A program made the translations under genes and the position numbers. Shown here piece by piece: positions 45,592-56,923 of a stretch of 64,000 nt of DNA. Within the stretch, counting starts at the first letter, position 1; each line of letters starts with the position of its first letter. The stretch comes from Ustilaginoidea virens (taxonomy: Eukaryota; Ascomycota; Sordariomycetes; Hypocreales; Clavicipitaceae). The DNA lies in NCBI RefSeq assembly GCF_000687475.1, contig NC_057321.1, forward strand, positions 2,666,001-2,730,000. Reading direction: 5' to 3'. Under the pieces are notes generated by a model. The model did no database searches and was not told the DNA's origin. It worked only from the letters and a program-made list of their open reading frames with translations.

Positions 45592-47474
45592 TTTGCGCAG
45601 CGTGGGCGTGGGGGGATGAAGATGATGAAGATGATGGTGATGGATGGATGGATGAATGGATGACGGGCTGGATGCGGTCGGTCAGCCACTTGTTCGTCGA
45701 GGGATTTTGTCCAGCCCAGCGGGACGGCAATAGGAGCACGCTCTGCAGCTTACCAAGTGAGTATTCGTCCGGTGCGTGTGGCCAGCGGTGTTGACAGCGG
45801 TGTTGCCAAGCAGTTGTCTGCGTCCAGGTTTTGTTTCCGGGGAAAAGACCCAAGCCCAGAGCATTATTATATGTATCCATCCACCCGTCACCCACGACAC
45901 CCGTGGCGCTCGTCGTGTTCCCCTGGGCGCCCTCCACACGCCCTTCCCCCCGCTAGCGGCGACCCCATGGTCCGAGTTTCGGCCGCGGCTGCACGTCCAC
46001 GGTGTCTGGTGCGACGGGCCACACGCTCCTCCACCGGCCTGAGCGCAACTCCGCCGCGCTCCCCCTCCCCCCCCCCATGCCATGCCATGCCATGCCATGC
46101 AATGCCTCCTCCAACTTCCCATCTTTGGCCCCCCTGGCTCTTTCGGGTTCCGCCCCGCGGGCCAGCCGGAAAAACAGCCCGCCGCGCCGTAGCTCCCACT
46201 CCGCCGACGCGCAGCACGCCCGCCCTGCATTAGCCGCCCGCGCCGCCGGGCCCCCACCAGCGCCGGACGGTTCGTCCAGCGCAACGCGCAGCAGCTTCGT
46301 GTCCGCTGCGCCCGCGCCGCACGAGAGGGCTCCGACTTGGGAAAGCGTGCGTCCCAGGACGCAGCCGGAAAACTTGGCAGTGGCACAGGGACGGGTGGGC
46401 GCTGGGCCGCACAGAAACAACCTGGCTGGCCCGCGTGACTGCGAAGGCGGCCTGCGAAACCTCCGATGCGTGCCGCTCGCGCAACACGGCGACGCGCGCC
46501 CCGCTTTTTCTCGGCTTACGTCGCTGGGGCTTCTGGGCTCCACTGTTGCGGTGGTGCGACCTTTGTCCCCCGGCTGGCGTGTATCAGCTGGTGCATGTAT
46601 GTACTCCGTAGCGCGATCGGAGCTAGGCACGGCGACGCCGTAATTCACAGCGGTAGCTTCTCGCTCGCTCGCTCTTTTATTTTTAATTTTTTTTGTCTCT
46701 TTTTCTTCTTCTTCTCCTTTCTTTTTTTACCTCTATTTCTCCTCTAACTTTTCCTTCTCTGTTGGTTGTTTTTTTCCGTGCCGCTTTCCTGGATCCCCTG
46801 GGCGCCGCCGCGGCTTTGTGTTCCGCACCCTTGGCGCGGAACAGGGCCGTGGCCGGGTAAAAAAAAAAAAAAAACGGGACAAAACATAAACACATGGCCA
46901 CGGTTGGGCAATCCCCGACGCGCAACCAGACAGCAGCACCCACGTCGCTAACCGGGCACGGGAACTTGCAGCGTACGGAGTACCCACGGTCCAGCAGCTC
47001 CCTACGTCGGTACGTGCGTTACCCCCCCCCCCCCCCCCGGGCCCCGCCCCGGAGTTTGGTGCTTTGCTGGCCCCCTCACGCGCCCTTTCCATGACGCCGA
47101 CGCAGCGCTGCGACCGTGCCCACCTGGCCAGCGCGGAATTTCCGACAACGGACGTGCAAGCGACACGACAGGGCCCCGCTCTGTCCGCCGTGGATAGCCG
47201 CGTCCACCAACAACCCGCCGAAAACCGCTGGCTCCATGTCGTTGACTCTGGGCGCCGACGTTCCCTGCCTGGCTGCTGCCACGTCGTTTCACCGCCCCCT
47301 TTTCTTGTAAACAAGTCTATTCGCCGCGCTTTTTTGGCTATTATGCCAGGCGAAGCCAGAACTTCCCTGCATCCTCTGCCCAGTGACCCTGCCATGCCCC
47401 GAGTCTACATGAGTTGAACTAAGAAAACAGCACTCCGTCGAAAAAAGACCCATCATAGATCGTGGACTCCCTGC
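45592..47474. other. Intergenic, no supported gene
   Basis: About 1.9 kb upstream of the aminotransferase. Large frames overlap on both strands near 45950-46650 but they are low-complexity Ala/Pro/Arg sequences with no domain. It contains the CATGC repeat at 46076-46100, TACGGAGTA-type words at 46602 and 46974, and a C run near 47022-47038. Confidence 0.6.
46076..46100. repeat. (CATGC)n pentanucleotide repeat
   Basis: Five perfect CATGC copies followed by a variant AATGC. Confidence 0.9.
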
Positions 47475-49061
47475 TCACGTGCTTCTGCCGTTTCTCTCGC
47501 TCTCCCTGTTCCGCTGCTCTTCTTCCAGGATTTCTCGCCGTCGGGCTGCCGCTTCTGCTTCGGCCTTGGCCCCCTTGGCCCGCTGCCTTGCCTCGTACTT
47601 GTCCCTGCTCTTCATGATGCGCTGCACGATCTCGCCCGCATTGACCTCGGAAAAGGCATGCTTGCCGATTTCGCGGTAGATCCCCATCTCCTTGGGCGCC
47701 GTGTAAGGGTCGTAGGTGAGTGGTATGAAGGCTGTAGGTCCGTGGTAGATGGCGTCGGGGATGCCCCATGGCAACGACTTCAGATACGCCTTGGTTGGCG
47801 TAAACGGGGCGCCGAACAGCACCGCGTGAATGTACTGCAATGGTTGGGGGAAGAAGGGGGCAAGGATGCGTGAGCATGCACGTTGGTGGGGGGGGGGATG
47901 ACGGGTTGTTGGCGACGTGGGACATACCTTGCATTGCAAGACGCAAAGCCCGCGCTCGTAAATGTTCATGATGGGGTAGTTGACGCCCTTCCACTGGTTG
48001 ATTACTTCGTCGTCGTGTATCCCGACCACAACGTATGCCGGGCCATAGTCCTTGCCGCCGTCGCTCGTTCGCCTGCGTTTGGATTCTTCAGAGTACCAGC
48101 CCGCCTTGCGCGCGAGCTCCTCCTCCTCGACCGCGACTTTTCGCAGAAACTCAATGTGGCCGCTGCAGAACAAGTCGAATCCGCCGTCGACATAGACAAT
48201 CCGCTGTCCTGGTTTTGGCCCGCCGGCGGTGAGCATCTTCTCAAAAGTCCCCCTTTCCTCCTCCGTATCCTCGGCCTTTGCTTGGGTCGACGCGTTCCAG
48301 AACCACACGTCCGCGCCGGGCGCCTTGGCGGTCTCGTCGGTAGCATACAGCTTGAGGCGTTCCAGCATCGCCTGCCCCTGCGCTTTTCGCTCGTCAGGGC
48401 TGCCGTATCCTTCCAGGCCAGCGAGCGTCTTTTGCAAGGAATGGATGAAGTGCGTCTTGGTGCACAGAAGCATGCGGCCCACGAGGTCCGTGGTCGAGAT
48501 GCCTGGTGAGCGCTTGACGACTTTGAACCGCCCGGCTTGCTTCACGAACCGGTAGCAATCGTTGCCGTCGCTGTCGGACGTGATGTCATCCCCGTGGACG
48601 ACGTATTTGCAGCCGTAATGGGAGATGTAGTCAAGCTCGGTGACGTAGGGCGCGTGACCAACGGACTTGGTGACCCATCGACAGGCATCCGAGGCCGCCA
48701 ATCTAGCATACCGGTTCAGCACTACAAGGTCGGGCAAGTCCGCGGCAATGAGCCCCTTTCTGACCTTTCTCCCAGGCTCATGACGGTAGGGCCCTTGTTG
48801 GCCAAGATTTCCTCGTCAGAATGCACACCGACATATAGCTCGTCTCCAAGCTGCCGCGCTTGAACCATTGCTCCAGCGTGTCCTGCCCTGCGTTAGCCAA
48901 AAGAAAAAAAAAGGGTCCAAGAAGATCATGCATCGGCGGAAAGCATTCGAGTCCTGCCCACCGTGGTGAAAGAAATCCCAGCATCCGTCAACCCAAATGC
49001 GGCCCTCGAGCAGCTCGGGGGCAGCTTCTCCCTGAAGCCCCTCCTTGGTTGCAGGATTCAT
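47475..49061 (-). CDS. ect1: Ethanolamine-phosphate cytidylyltransferase
   Basis: Exons 49061-48962, 48882-48765, 48702-47928 and 47834-47475 give 450 residues. It makes CDP-ethanolamine from CTP and phosphoethanolamine in the Kennedy pathway of phosphatidylethanolamine synthesis. Two nucleotidyltransferase domains are visible. The first has IWVDGCWDFFHHGHAGAM (HxGH intact only after splicing), GVHSDEEILANKGPTV and the GISTT signature (KRSPGISTT, where RTxGISTT is usual). The second has DGGFDLFCSGHIEFLRKV, in which the first His of HxGH is replaced by Cys, as expected for a degenerate second site, and ends in a charged coiled-coil tail. Exons 1 and 2 were found by rebuilding DGCWDFFHHGHAG and SLGERLAASDACRW. 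An ATG inside intron 2 could mislead automatic gene calls. Confidence 0.92.
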
Positions 49062-49771
49062 GGCGGGGCTGTCTACGGGAAATCCGACGCGATGGCGAGT
49101 AGGCTTATGTGCGGCAAGGGCTGGAAAAAAAACGTTTTCGACACTTCGCGGATATGTCCTGACTGGCGTTTGGTTTCCGTCTGGAGAGGCGAAAGCGGTC
49201 AGGGGAAATACCGTGATTACAGTCGCGAAAAACAACGGTGTAATTGTGTCGCGGGGCGGGATGGCGTGGCGCAGGGAGAGCTGAGCCCTGATTGGCTGGA
49301 GCTGGTTGATTGGCGACGGGGGAGGGCCTTCTTACATAGGAAGGAAGGAAGCTTGGCTTGGGGTGGGGGTGCTTGGTGCTTGGTGCTTGGTGCTTCATTC
49401 CGTGCTTTTTTGTCAACTTGTTGCTGGAGTCGGCGGGAATCGGTCGAGAGACAGTTTCGAGCGTCAATTTTTGCGGACAGAAACGACGTCAATGAGACCC
49501 AACGGCCTAGAGTGGAAACAGGGTTGGCTAACCGCAGCAGGCTGGGCCCCTTGACCGCCGCCAGCCAGCCAGCAGACCTCCTCTCTCTGCTTCCTTAATA
49601 CGAGGTCATTTCTGCTCAATCCGTTTCTCGACCAAAGCTGCGAAACAGCCGCGCCTGCGCCAGCGGCATCGCCTCGCTGACACCCCGGTTTGACACAAGC
49701 CAGGCCATCAACCCTGACGAGCGTGTATGCAAGCTCAACCGGGCGTCCTTCTGACGAGCCGCACGCACACG
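49062..49771. other. Divergent promoter region
   Basis: About 710 bp between two divergent genes. Contains three copies of GCTTGGT near 49371-49391. No gene supported. Confidence 0.55.
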
Positions 49772-51134
49772 ATGAAGGCGGCCCTTCTTACACTATCGCT
49801 GGCGCTTCCCGCCCCGACGGCGGGTCTCTGGCATCGAGCCCGCGGCAGAGACATTCGCTACACCTCGGTCGGGGGCTACTTTCTCCAGGACGATCCCAGC
49901 ACAAACGCAGCCGGGTTTGACTATGTGCGTCCCCCCCCCCCCCCCCCCCCGGTCTCCGTACCCCGGGATTTGACTGTTTGCCTGCGACGGACATGGGGCC
50001 GTTGGGTCGAACTCGTCTGGTCGCCTTCTGATGTCAGCAACAACAGGCCCAGCACAACTTTGGACTGATGGACAGGAGATACGCCACCGACGAGACGTTT
50101 GACCCCCACGGCACCAAGTCGCAGTGGCAACGCTTCGAGAAATGGCTTCACCATCTCAACCACAACAACTGCGGCAAGAGCAGGGACACCAGGTTTAAGG
50201 TGCTCTTTTTCGGTCGCCACGGCCAGGGCTACCACAATGTCGCCGAGAGCTTCTACGGCACGCCCGCCTGGAACGTGAGTAAACGGCCTGCTTGCGCTGG
50301 CACACGTCGTCCAACACTTCCCTCCCCTTCCTTCCCCCGGGCTACCCCCGCGGAATAGTCAAAAAACAGGCCGAGGCGCTGACCCCGGGACGATTTGTCC
50401 GTGGCCTGAAGTGCTACTGGGCCGAGCTGGAAGGCAACGGCACCATCTCGTGGGCCGATGCGCTGCTCACGCCAGACGGCTTCGCGGAGGCGCAAAAGGC
50501 CCGCGCCTTTTACGAGACGCTCCGTGAGCAGCAGCGCATGCCCCATTTCGAGACGTACTACAGCTCCCCTCTCCGGCGGTGCATCCAGACGGCCAACGCG
50601 ACGTTTGCGACGCTGCAGACGCCCGAGCAACACCCCTTCGCGCCAACCATCAAGGAGGGGTTCCGCGAGGACATTAGCATCCACACCTGCGATCGCCGCT
50701 CCAAGCGGTCCGAGCTGGAAACGTTGGTGCCCTGGTGGCGGTTCGAGGCGGGGTTTGCCGAGGACGACGAGCTGTGGGAGGGCGACCGGGGCAGAGGCGA
50801 GTCCCCGGAGCACCAGCTCGCGCGCAGCAAAGCGGTGCTGGACGACGTCTTCACCCACGACGATGCCACGTGGATCAGCGTCACCAGCCACTCTGGCCAG
50901 ATTGCCGCACTGCTCAAGGCGTTGAACCATCGTCTGTTCAGCCTGTCGACGGGGCAGATCATACCCGTGCTCGTCGAGGCCGAGCTGATTCCACCGCAGC
51001 CCAGGCCGTCGTATCCCGCATTCACGCCCGAGGCGACGTGCAACGAGCCGCCGGTGACGAGTCTTGCCCGCCAGGGATGCGTGTGTCCCAGCTCGCCAAC
51101 CAGCTCTGCACCATCTCCCAGGGTGTACATGTAA
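49772..51134 (+). CDS. Secreted phosphoglycerate-mutase-fold (histidine phosphatase) protein
   Basis: Exons 49772-49924, 50053-50274 and 50412-51134 give 365 residues. The start at 49772 opens a signal peptide (MKAALLTLSLALPAPTAG); an upstream ATG at 49727 would hide it. The acceptor at 50052 was chosen because it restores FDYHNFGLMDRRY. The catalytic histidine is in LFFGRHGQGYHNVAE, the second arginine in YYSSPLRRCIQTA, and the second histidine in VTSHSGQIAAL. Histidine phosphatase superfamily; the substrate is not evident, and a phosphomutase role in glycolysis is unlikely given the export signal. Intron 1 holds an 18-nt or longer C tract. Related to fungal PMU1-like proteins. Confidence 0.88.
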
Positions 51135-52012
51135 AAAAAGGGGCCGGAGATGAAGGCTGCGGCGAGAGAGAAAAGGCTAGTTTATTTTGATGTCATTCAC
51201 TAGCGGATGCAGTTTTCCAACCCGTGAAGATGGCCTGCTTGAGGATATTCTTGGTCAAAATTCTAAACTGGTCGTACTCTTTGACAACGGTGTGCAACTC
51301 CTGGTAGGGCACACTGACGGCGCTGCAGAGCTGGACATTTGAGGACATTTGAGCGCCCTGCAAGGTAACCAGGACACGTAGCAAGTGTGTGCGTTTTTTT
51401 GTATATATATATATTTTTTTTCTTGCGGCTTTAGCATTAGCTTTGCTCTTACACTTTCCAGGGCAACCAAGTGCTTCGCGCTCGACCAATCGCCGCCGTC
51501 TGGCTGCGCGAATACGTGTCTCAACTGGGCCCCTCTAAAGCAGGTACCAGACCAGACCCCATCGGTTCAGTTCGGGGCCCTGGGGCTGCGACATCACCCG
51601 TGCATTGACAGTACTGTAGTCTCAGGCACGCCAGCCGCCGCCCCCGCCCGTCCCTGACGAAACGCCACCTGCCAGCTGCCACCAGAACTCGGGCTCTCTC
51701 CGGCGCCCGAGCCATCATCAACTCGTCATCGCAGCATCACAGCATCACGCATCACGCGGAGCTAAGCCAAAGCCGTCGCCGCAAACCGCCCAGCAAACAC
51801 CAGAATCTAAAACTTTAAGCATCGAGCTGCAAAGGCTGGCTCCAGCATTCCAGCCGCGCGCCGCGGCCAGACGCCATCTCTCCGCTGTGGCTCCCTAGCG
51901 CAAACACGCACCACGCACCACGCACCACGCACCTCCCAAACGACCCGCCCCCTATTCAGTCGGAAGGAAAGACAAAAACGTACAAAGAGTCCCCCCGTCG
52001 AGCCCCAGCGCG
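51135..52012. other. Intergenic, possible minus-strand exon
   Basis: About 880 bp. On the minus strand, 51193-51370 is an open stretch beginning after a good acceptor (CCTTGCAG) and ending VKEYDQFRILTKNILKQAI and a stop, which looks protein-like. No donor or upstream coding exon could be tied to it, so no gene is called. The rest looks non-coding, with a short TATATATA/T-rich run near 51395-51420. Confidence 0.4.
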
Positions 52013-53493
52013 ATGATGCAGAAAGCGACGCCCATGCCGCCCGCCACGCCTGCCTTCCCCCTGTTCTCCGTCGGCATCTTCTCCAAGCCGAGCTCGTTGT
52101 CCCGACCAGCCACACGCGACGGCAGCGTCGACCCTCTGCATCCCCATCCGCCGCCGCACGCGGCTCCCCCGCCGATCCCGTCCGCCCGGGACGCCCGCAA
52201 GCCGTCGTTTTCGAGGAAGCCCTCGCAGTCGGGGGCCGCCGCGCGACGCCGCGGATCGTCAGTCGGCTCCTCGGCCGCGGCGTCGAGTGCCGTCGTGACC
52301 GACGCGGCTGCTCCGCCTGCTCTGCCGGACTACGCGCTGCCCGCGGCGGCCAGGGCCAAGGGGCAGCAGAGGCGCGCGCGCGAGCTGGGCAGCCTGGACG
52401 ATCCGCTCCGGAGCCCTGTCAGCCCCATGAGCGGCGGCGGCGGCGGCGGCTTCTTCTTCGCAACCGCATCCACCGCGGCGGCGGCGGGCGCGGCGACGGG
52501 GCCGGGGGCGGGCGGCCCGCCGACGGCTTCCGCTGGAGTGTCGAGCGTGTCGGCCCCCGGCGCGGCAGCCTGGCAGCACGGCGAGGCGAGCGCCATCCAT
52601 CAGCAAATCACCGAGGTGGCGGGGAAGCGCATATCGACGCTGGATTACCTGCGGAAAGCGTAAGCATGCCATGCCGTTCCACCAACCAGACCGCCGTGTT
52701 GTTGGGGGGGGGGGAGGGGCGAGGGCGAGGGCGGAGAAGGAGATAAAAGGGGGCACCCGCAGCTAACCACCCAGCTTTTGCACCCAGCCACGAGGGCCGA
52801 GTATACTGGTTCAACACGTACCTCTTCGAGAGAGCAGACCTCGCGCGCATGCCGTGCTTCGACCCGCGCAAGCTCGCCCGCAAGGCGACAAACTACCTCC
52901 TCCTCGGGCTGTCCATCCCCACCATCAACGACCTGTACTCGTCCACGCCGATCGAGTTCCTGCGCTGCCTCAACTCCCTCCTCTCCGAGTTCGACTCCTT
53001 CCAGCAGCTGCACGGCGACTCGTCGGCGTCGCTCGCCCGGGCCCGCCTGCCCACCATGTTCCGCCGCCCGGGCAGCAAGGCGCGGCGCTCGACATCGTCC
53101 GCCACAGACGTGCACCTCGACGAGTCGCACGCCCTCCCGCCCGCCGCCGGCACCCCGTCGGTGATGAACTTTGCCGCGTCGGAGTCGGACCTGCTCCCCG
53201 GGGAGGAGTACACCTACCTGCTGACCCCGGCGCTGCCCTTTGAGCCCGACTTCTTCGAGACCTTTGCCACGCTGTGCGACGTGCTGATCGACTGCTACTC
53301 GCGCTTCCTGGCGCTGATTCCCACGCCGAGGGAGTGCTCCGCCCCGGTCGCCGAGATGTTCACCAAGGCGGACGCGAGGCTGCGCAAGATCATTGTGCAG
53401 GGCGTGGTGAAGGAGTTTGAGGAGCACAGCAGGGCCCATATCAGGGCCGAGGTGGCTAGCATCGGGAAGGTGGTCCTGGGGGGGCTGATGTGA
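52013..53493 (+). CDS. Conserved fungal protein of unknown function
   Basis: Exons 52013-52659 and 52788-53493 give 450 residues. The first 200 residues are low complexity: Pro/His-rich, then Ser/Ala/Arg-rich, then a GGGGGG run and Ala/Gly tracts, probably disordered and suited to phosphorylation. The conserved part starts near residue 205 (GKRISTLDYLRKAHEGRVYW), continues FNTYLFERADLARMPCFDPR, KLARKATNYLLLGLSIPTIN and FLRCLNSLLSEFDSFQQLH, and ends in a helical region with TLCDVLIDCYSRFLALIPTP. The intron joins exactly inside RKAHEG. No enzyme motif, signal peptide or membrane span. I know this as a conserved ascomycete domain but cannot assign a function. Two adjacent ATGs (52013 and 52016) are equally possible starts. 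Confidence 0.8.
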
Positions 53494-53822
53494 CGGGCTG
53501 TGGGATGGTTCCACCTGAGGGGAGGGCGTTTGTCGGCCGATTCTGCTAGTACGATACGATCATATCAGGCGTAACACGGGGGGGAGGGGGCGCAATTTGA
53601 GAATCTTATCCACTAGGGGCTGGAGTACCGCGAGGAGCGAGTAGCGAAACGAATCCCGCAAGGGATGGTAAGGGGGGGGGGGGGCTTCAATCCGCGTTAG
53701 ACACGCAAAATTAATCCAGTTCCCTTTGGGGCTCATGCCTGGGAAATGGTTGCAGACTAAAGTACGCAGCAGATACGCTGCCTTCTTTCAGCCGTAATAT
53801 ACAGCCTGTAGCATCATGTGCG
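53494..53822. other. Convergent 3' region
   Basis: About 330 bp between two gene ends with G runs near 53676-53688. Nothing else seen. Confidence 0.6.
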
Positions 53823-55136
53823 TCACTGGCCGAGCTTGGCCTCCTCTTCTGCCAAAACACCCTCCAACTCCTTGTTGACCAGCCACTCCCTCGCCGCATC
53901 CATCACCCTGTCCAGGGTCTCCCCCCCCTCCAGCACGCTCGGCAGGTTGTGCACATCCACGCCTGCTCTGTGCTCCGTACACCGATCCTGGTTGTAGTTG
54001 TACGTGCGGATCTTGTCCCCCCTGGTGATTTGCGCCTGCGAAAGCACGCTGTTCCTCAGCCGCGAAGCCTCGGCCTCGCGCTGCTCGGCCCGCTGACTGG
54101 CCACCCTCGACCGGAGAAGCTTCCACGCGTCCTCCCTGTTGCGCTGCTGCGAGCGATGGTCCTGCATGGAAACCGTGGTGCCGCTGGGCACGTGCGTCAT
54201 GCGGATGGCCGACTCGGTCTTGTTGACGTGCTGGCCGCCCGCGCCGCGGGCACGCATCGTCTCGACCCGGACGTCCTTGGGATCCAGGTAAAAGTCGCTC
54301 TCGGGGTCGTCGTCGCTCGTTTCGCCGGCGCTCTCGCTCTCGGGAAACGACGGCAGAACCCAGACCGCCACGGCGCTCGTGTGGACGCGCCCCTTGCTCT
54401 CCGTGCTGGGGATCCTCTGCACGCGGTGCATGCCGGCCTCGCTGCGGAACACGTTGTACGCGCCCGGGTCCCGCACCTCCAGGATGGCCTCCTGCAGGGG
54501 CATTTCTCCGGCAGGGGAGGACTGGTCGCCCGCCGCGTCGGCCATCTCGTACTTGAGCACCTCGGCGCGGAAGCCCCTCCGCGCGCAGAGGTTCTTGTAC
54601 ATCTTGAAGAGCGTGTCGGCGAAGTAGCGGCCCTCGAGGCCGCCGGGGCCGGGGCGGAACTCGATCATGCAGGGCAGCGCGGCAAAGGGGTGCTGGGGCG
54701 TCAGGCAGGCGGAGAGGTGCTTCTCGGCGACGGCGAGATTGGCCGCCTCGAGCTCAAGCTCCCGCATGCTCAGGGAGGCTAGCTCGCGGCCGATGCGGGA
54801 ATCGTCCATGATGCCCTTGATCTCGGAGATGGCCGACAGGGTGGACTGCCATGACGAGAGGGCGGCGGCTACGCGGCGGAGCTCGGCGGCGCGCTTGGCC
54901 CTGGACGGGTCGAACGACGTGGCCAGGGACTGCTGGAGGAGCTGGTACTCTTGAGAGAGGACTTGGGCGCGTCGGACAAGGGCCGGAGCGAGCGTGGATG
55001 TGGTTGCTGGCAGGTCCTGGGGGGTTGGCCGACCGCGGGATGCGAAGCGGGCGAGCGGAAGCTTGGAGGGTCGGTGCTTGAAAGGACGCTGGAGCGCGCG
55101 CGTGCAGCTGCGGCAGATCCAGGGAGCGGGAAGCAT
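53823..55136 (-). CDS. mrf1: Mitochondrial peptide chain release factor 1
   Basis: Single exon, 437 residues. It ends mitochondrial translation by binding stop codons and triggering peptidyl-tRNA hydrolysis. The N-terminus is an Arg-rich mitochondrial presequence (about residues 1-35). The PCRF domain includes FRPGPGGLEGRYFADTLF, codon-recognition region GMHRVQRIPSTESKGRVHTS, and the catalytic GGQ at 300-302 in RARGAGGQHVNKTESAIR. The C-terminal part (DKIRTYNYNQDRCTEHR) is typical of class I factors. An acidic insertion (about 264-285) lies before the GGQ loop. Divergent from the GST gene. Confidence 0.95.
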   Translation of the reverse strand: MLPAPWICRSCTRALQRPFKHRPSKLPLARFASRGRPTPQDLPATTSTLAPALVRRAQVLSQEYQLLQQSLATSFDPSRAKRAAELRRVAAALSSWQSTLSAISEIKGIMDDSRIGRELASLSMRELELEAANLAVAEKHLSACLTPQHPFAALPCMIEFRPGPGGLEGRYFADTLFKMYKNLCARRGFRAEVLKYEMADAAGDQSSPAGEMPLQEAILEVRDPGAYNVFRSEAGMHRVQRIPSTESKGRVHTSAVAVWVLPSFPESESAGETSDDDPESDFYLDPKDVRVETMRARGAGGQHVNKTESAIRMTHVPSGTTVSMQDHRSQQRNREDAWKLLRSRVASQRAEQREAEASRLRNSVLSQAQITRGDKIRTYNYNQDRCTEHRAGVDVHNLPSVLEGGETLDRVMDAAREWLVNKELEGVLAEEEAKLGQ

Positions 55137-55801
55137 GGTCTTGGGTTGGATTGGATGCGAACGTCGGATGGTGACTTGTGGGATCTACGGAATCAAAGGT
55201 TTTTTTTTTTTTTTGGGCGTTGGTGGCCTGCGGTCTCCATGCAAGCTGGTCAACGGGCGGGGGAGGCCTGAGGCACCAGGCGCCAGCGAGGCAGCGCCCC
55301 ACGCCTGCTGTTGCTCTTCGCAGCCTTGGATGTGAATGATTGATATTGTACATCCCGGGTATGCGGTGTTATGAGATTGCGATGATGAACCCGGAGACCC
55401 CCCATTACACGGCGCTTGTGCTGTTGGGCTGGCAGGGTAATGGTTTTGCTGCCTCGAGCACGATGCAACCCGCCGATTTCGCCCGACGTGCTTCTCACGC
55501 TAGTGCTGGCCTGTCCATGTCACTCCAGAGACGCACGGCGATAGCGCCACACCCCTCCATGTCATTGGAAGGGCGTCTGGACTCTGGAGCGAAACCCCCA
55601 TGCGGGTGCAGATGCGAGACGGCGCCCTTCAGCTTGACAAGCGAGTTGAAAACGCTCCTCTCGCAGGGTCCATCTAAGGTGCCCTCAGCTGGCCATGCGG
55701 CTCAGCTATTTATTTATTTATCCCGCGGCTTCTCCTCCCACGACAACCACACCGCCCCCCCCCGGTCAAGCTCCACCCTCACGGCATCACCGTCTCCAAA
55801 C
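55137..55801. other. Divergent promoter region
   Basis: About 665 bp between release factor and GST starts. The reading frame of the GST gene stays open through much of it (from 55340), but the translated sequence has no family similarity, so it is treated as leader. Confidence 0.55.
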
Positions 55802-56527
55802 ATGCCCCTCACCCTCTACATCGGCAACAAGCGCTACTCCTCCTGGTCCATGCGGCCGTGGGTGCTGCTCAAAGCCCTCGACGTCCCCTTTGAAGAGAGG
55901 CGCCAGCTCTTCCAGCCCGGCGCGCGCCAGCCCGGCTTCCTGCGCTTCTCCCCCTCCGGCAAGGTCCCCTGCCTCTACGACTCGGACGTCGCCGGCGGCG
56001 CCGCCATCTGGGACTCCCTCAGCATATGCGAGCACGTCGCGGAGAAGCACGCCGCCGCCGCGTGGCCCCGGGACCCCGCCGCGCGGGCGTTTGCGCGCTC
56101 CGCCGCCGCCGAGATGCACGCGGGCTTTGCGGCCATCCGGGACGAGTGCTCCATGAACGTCGGGCTGCGGATCCAGCTGGGGCCGCCGAGCGAGGCGCTG
56201 GCCCGGGACCTGGACCGCCTGACGGCCCTGTTCGAGGAGGGGCTGGAGCGGTTCGGGGGGCCGTACCTGGCGGGGGGGACGTTTACGGCGGCCGATGCGT
56301 TTTTCGCGCCGGTAGCGTCGAGGTGCGTCACGTACGGCGTCCGGCTGGCGGGCAGGGCGCAGGAGTACCTGGACCACCTGTTTGCGCACGCGGCCGTGCA
56401 GGCGTGGGTTGCCGAGGGGATCGCGGAGACGGAGAGGGAGCCGTTTCACGAGGACGACTGCGTGAGAGGGCGGACGGTGTTGGAGGATCTGGGCGCAGAA
56501 GGGGGCGTTGCAGATGTGACGATGTGA
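55802..56527 (+). CDS. Glutathione S-transferase family protein
   Basis: Single exon, 241 residues. The start at 55802 (CAAACATGCCC) gives the thioredoxin-like N-terminal domain directly: LTLYIGNKRYSSWSMRPWVL, with the likely catalytic Ser in RYSSWSMRPW, then GKVPCLYDSD and the glutathione gamma-glutamyl contact DSLSICEHVAE. The helical C-terminal domain has FGGPYLAGGTFTAADAFFAP. The family conjugates glutathione to electrophiles or acts as a reductase. The Ser-Ser-Trp-Ser motif is like zeta/YfcF-type enzymes. Cytosolic; substrate unknown. Confidence 0.88.
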   Translation: MPLTLYIGNKRYSSWSMRPWVLLKALDVPFEERRQLFQPGARQPGFLRFSPSGKVPCLYDSDVAGGAAIWDSLSICEHVAEKHAAAAWPRDPAARAFARSAAAEMHAGFAAIRDECSMNVGLRIQLGPPSEALARDLDRLTALFEEGLERFGGPYLAGGTFTAADAFFAPVASRCVTYGVRLAGRAQEYLDHLFAHAAVQAWVAEGIAETEREPFHEDDCVRGRTVLEDLGAEGGVADVTM

Positions 56528-56923
56528 CCCGTGATTAGGAAGAAACAGTCAACTCAATGCCGTAAAGTACCTAGGGTAATTGACAGCCTATCAAGCATTG
56601 AATATTGGCGACGGCGTAACCAGGAGCAGCAGAGGCCGGGCAATACATGTATACAAAACTGGGGCGCGGATACAGCACATGCGTGCCTGGCGTGACTGCT
56701 GTGGAGGGGCTCTCAGGCACCAACATACAGGCTGGCACACATGTTATGTACCTACATGTACCTAGGTAGTTGGCTGGGGTACCTCCTCCAGTCCATGAGC
56801 TGCAGAATGGCGGCTTGACAGCTGCAACGTCACTTCAAAGCTCCCTGCCAGACCGGCCATTCCCTCCCTCCCCTTCCTCGACTCAAGACAACATCCGCAT
56901 CAGCAGCAGAATTCGCATTCACC
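56528..56923. other. Short intergenic region
   Basis: About 400 bp, with ATGTACCTAGGTAG near 56755-56769. Presumed promoter of the transporter gene. Confidence 0.55.

Noticed and set aside
46002..46643. 213-codon plus frame overlapping a 231-codon minus frame
   Set aside because: Both are Ala/Pro/Arg-rich products of GC-rich DNA; frames open on both strands here are expected by chance.
48703..48764. ATG at 48737 as the start of the cytidylyltransferase
   Set aside because: It lies inside intron 2; using it would drop the first HxGH catalytic motif, which is intact in upstream exons.
55340..55801. N-terminal extension of the GST frame
   Set aside because: The extra 154 residues show no similarity to GST proteins, while the domain starts exactly at the 55802 ATG.
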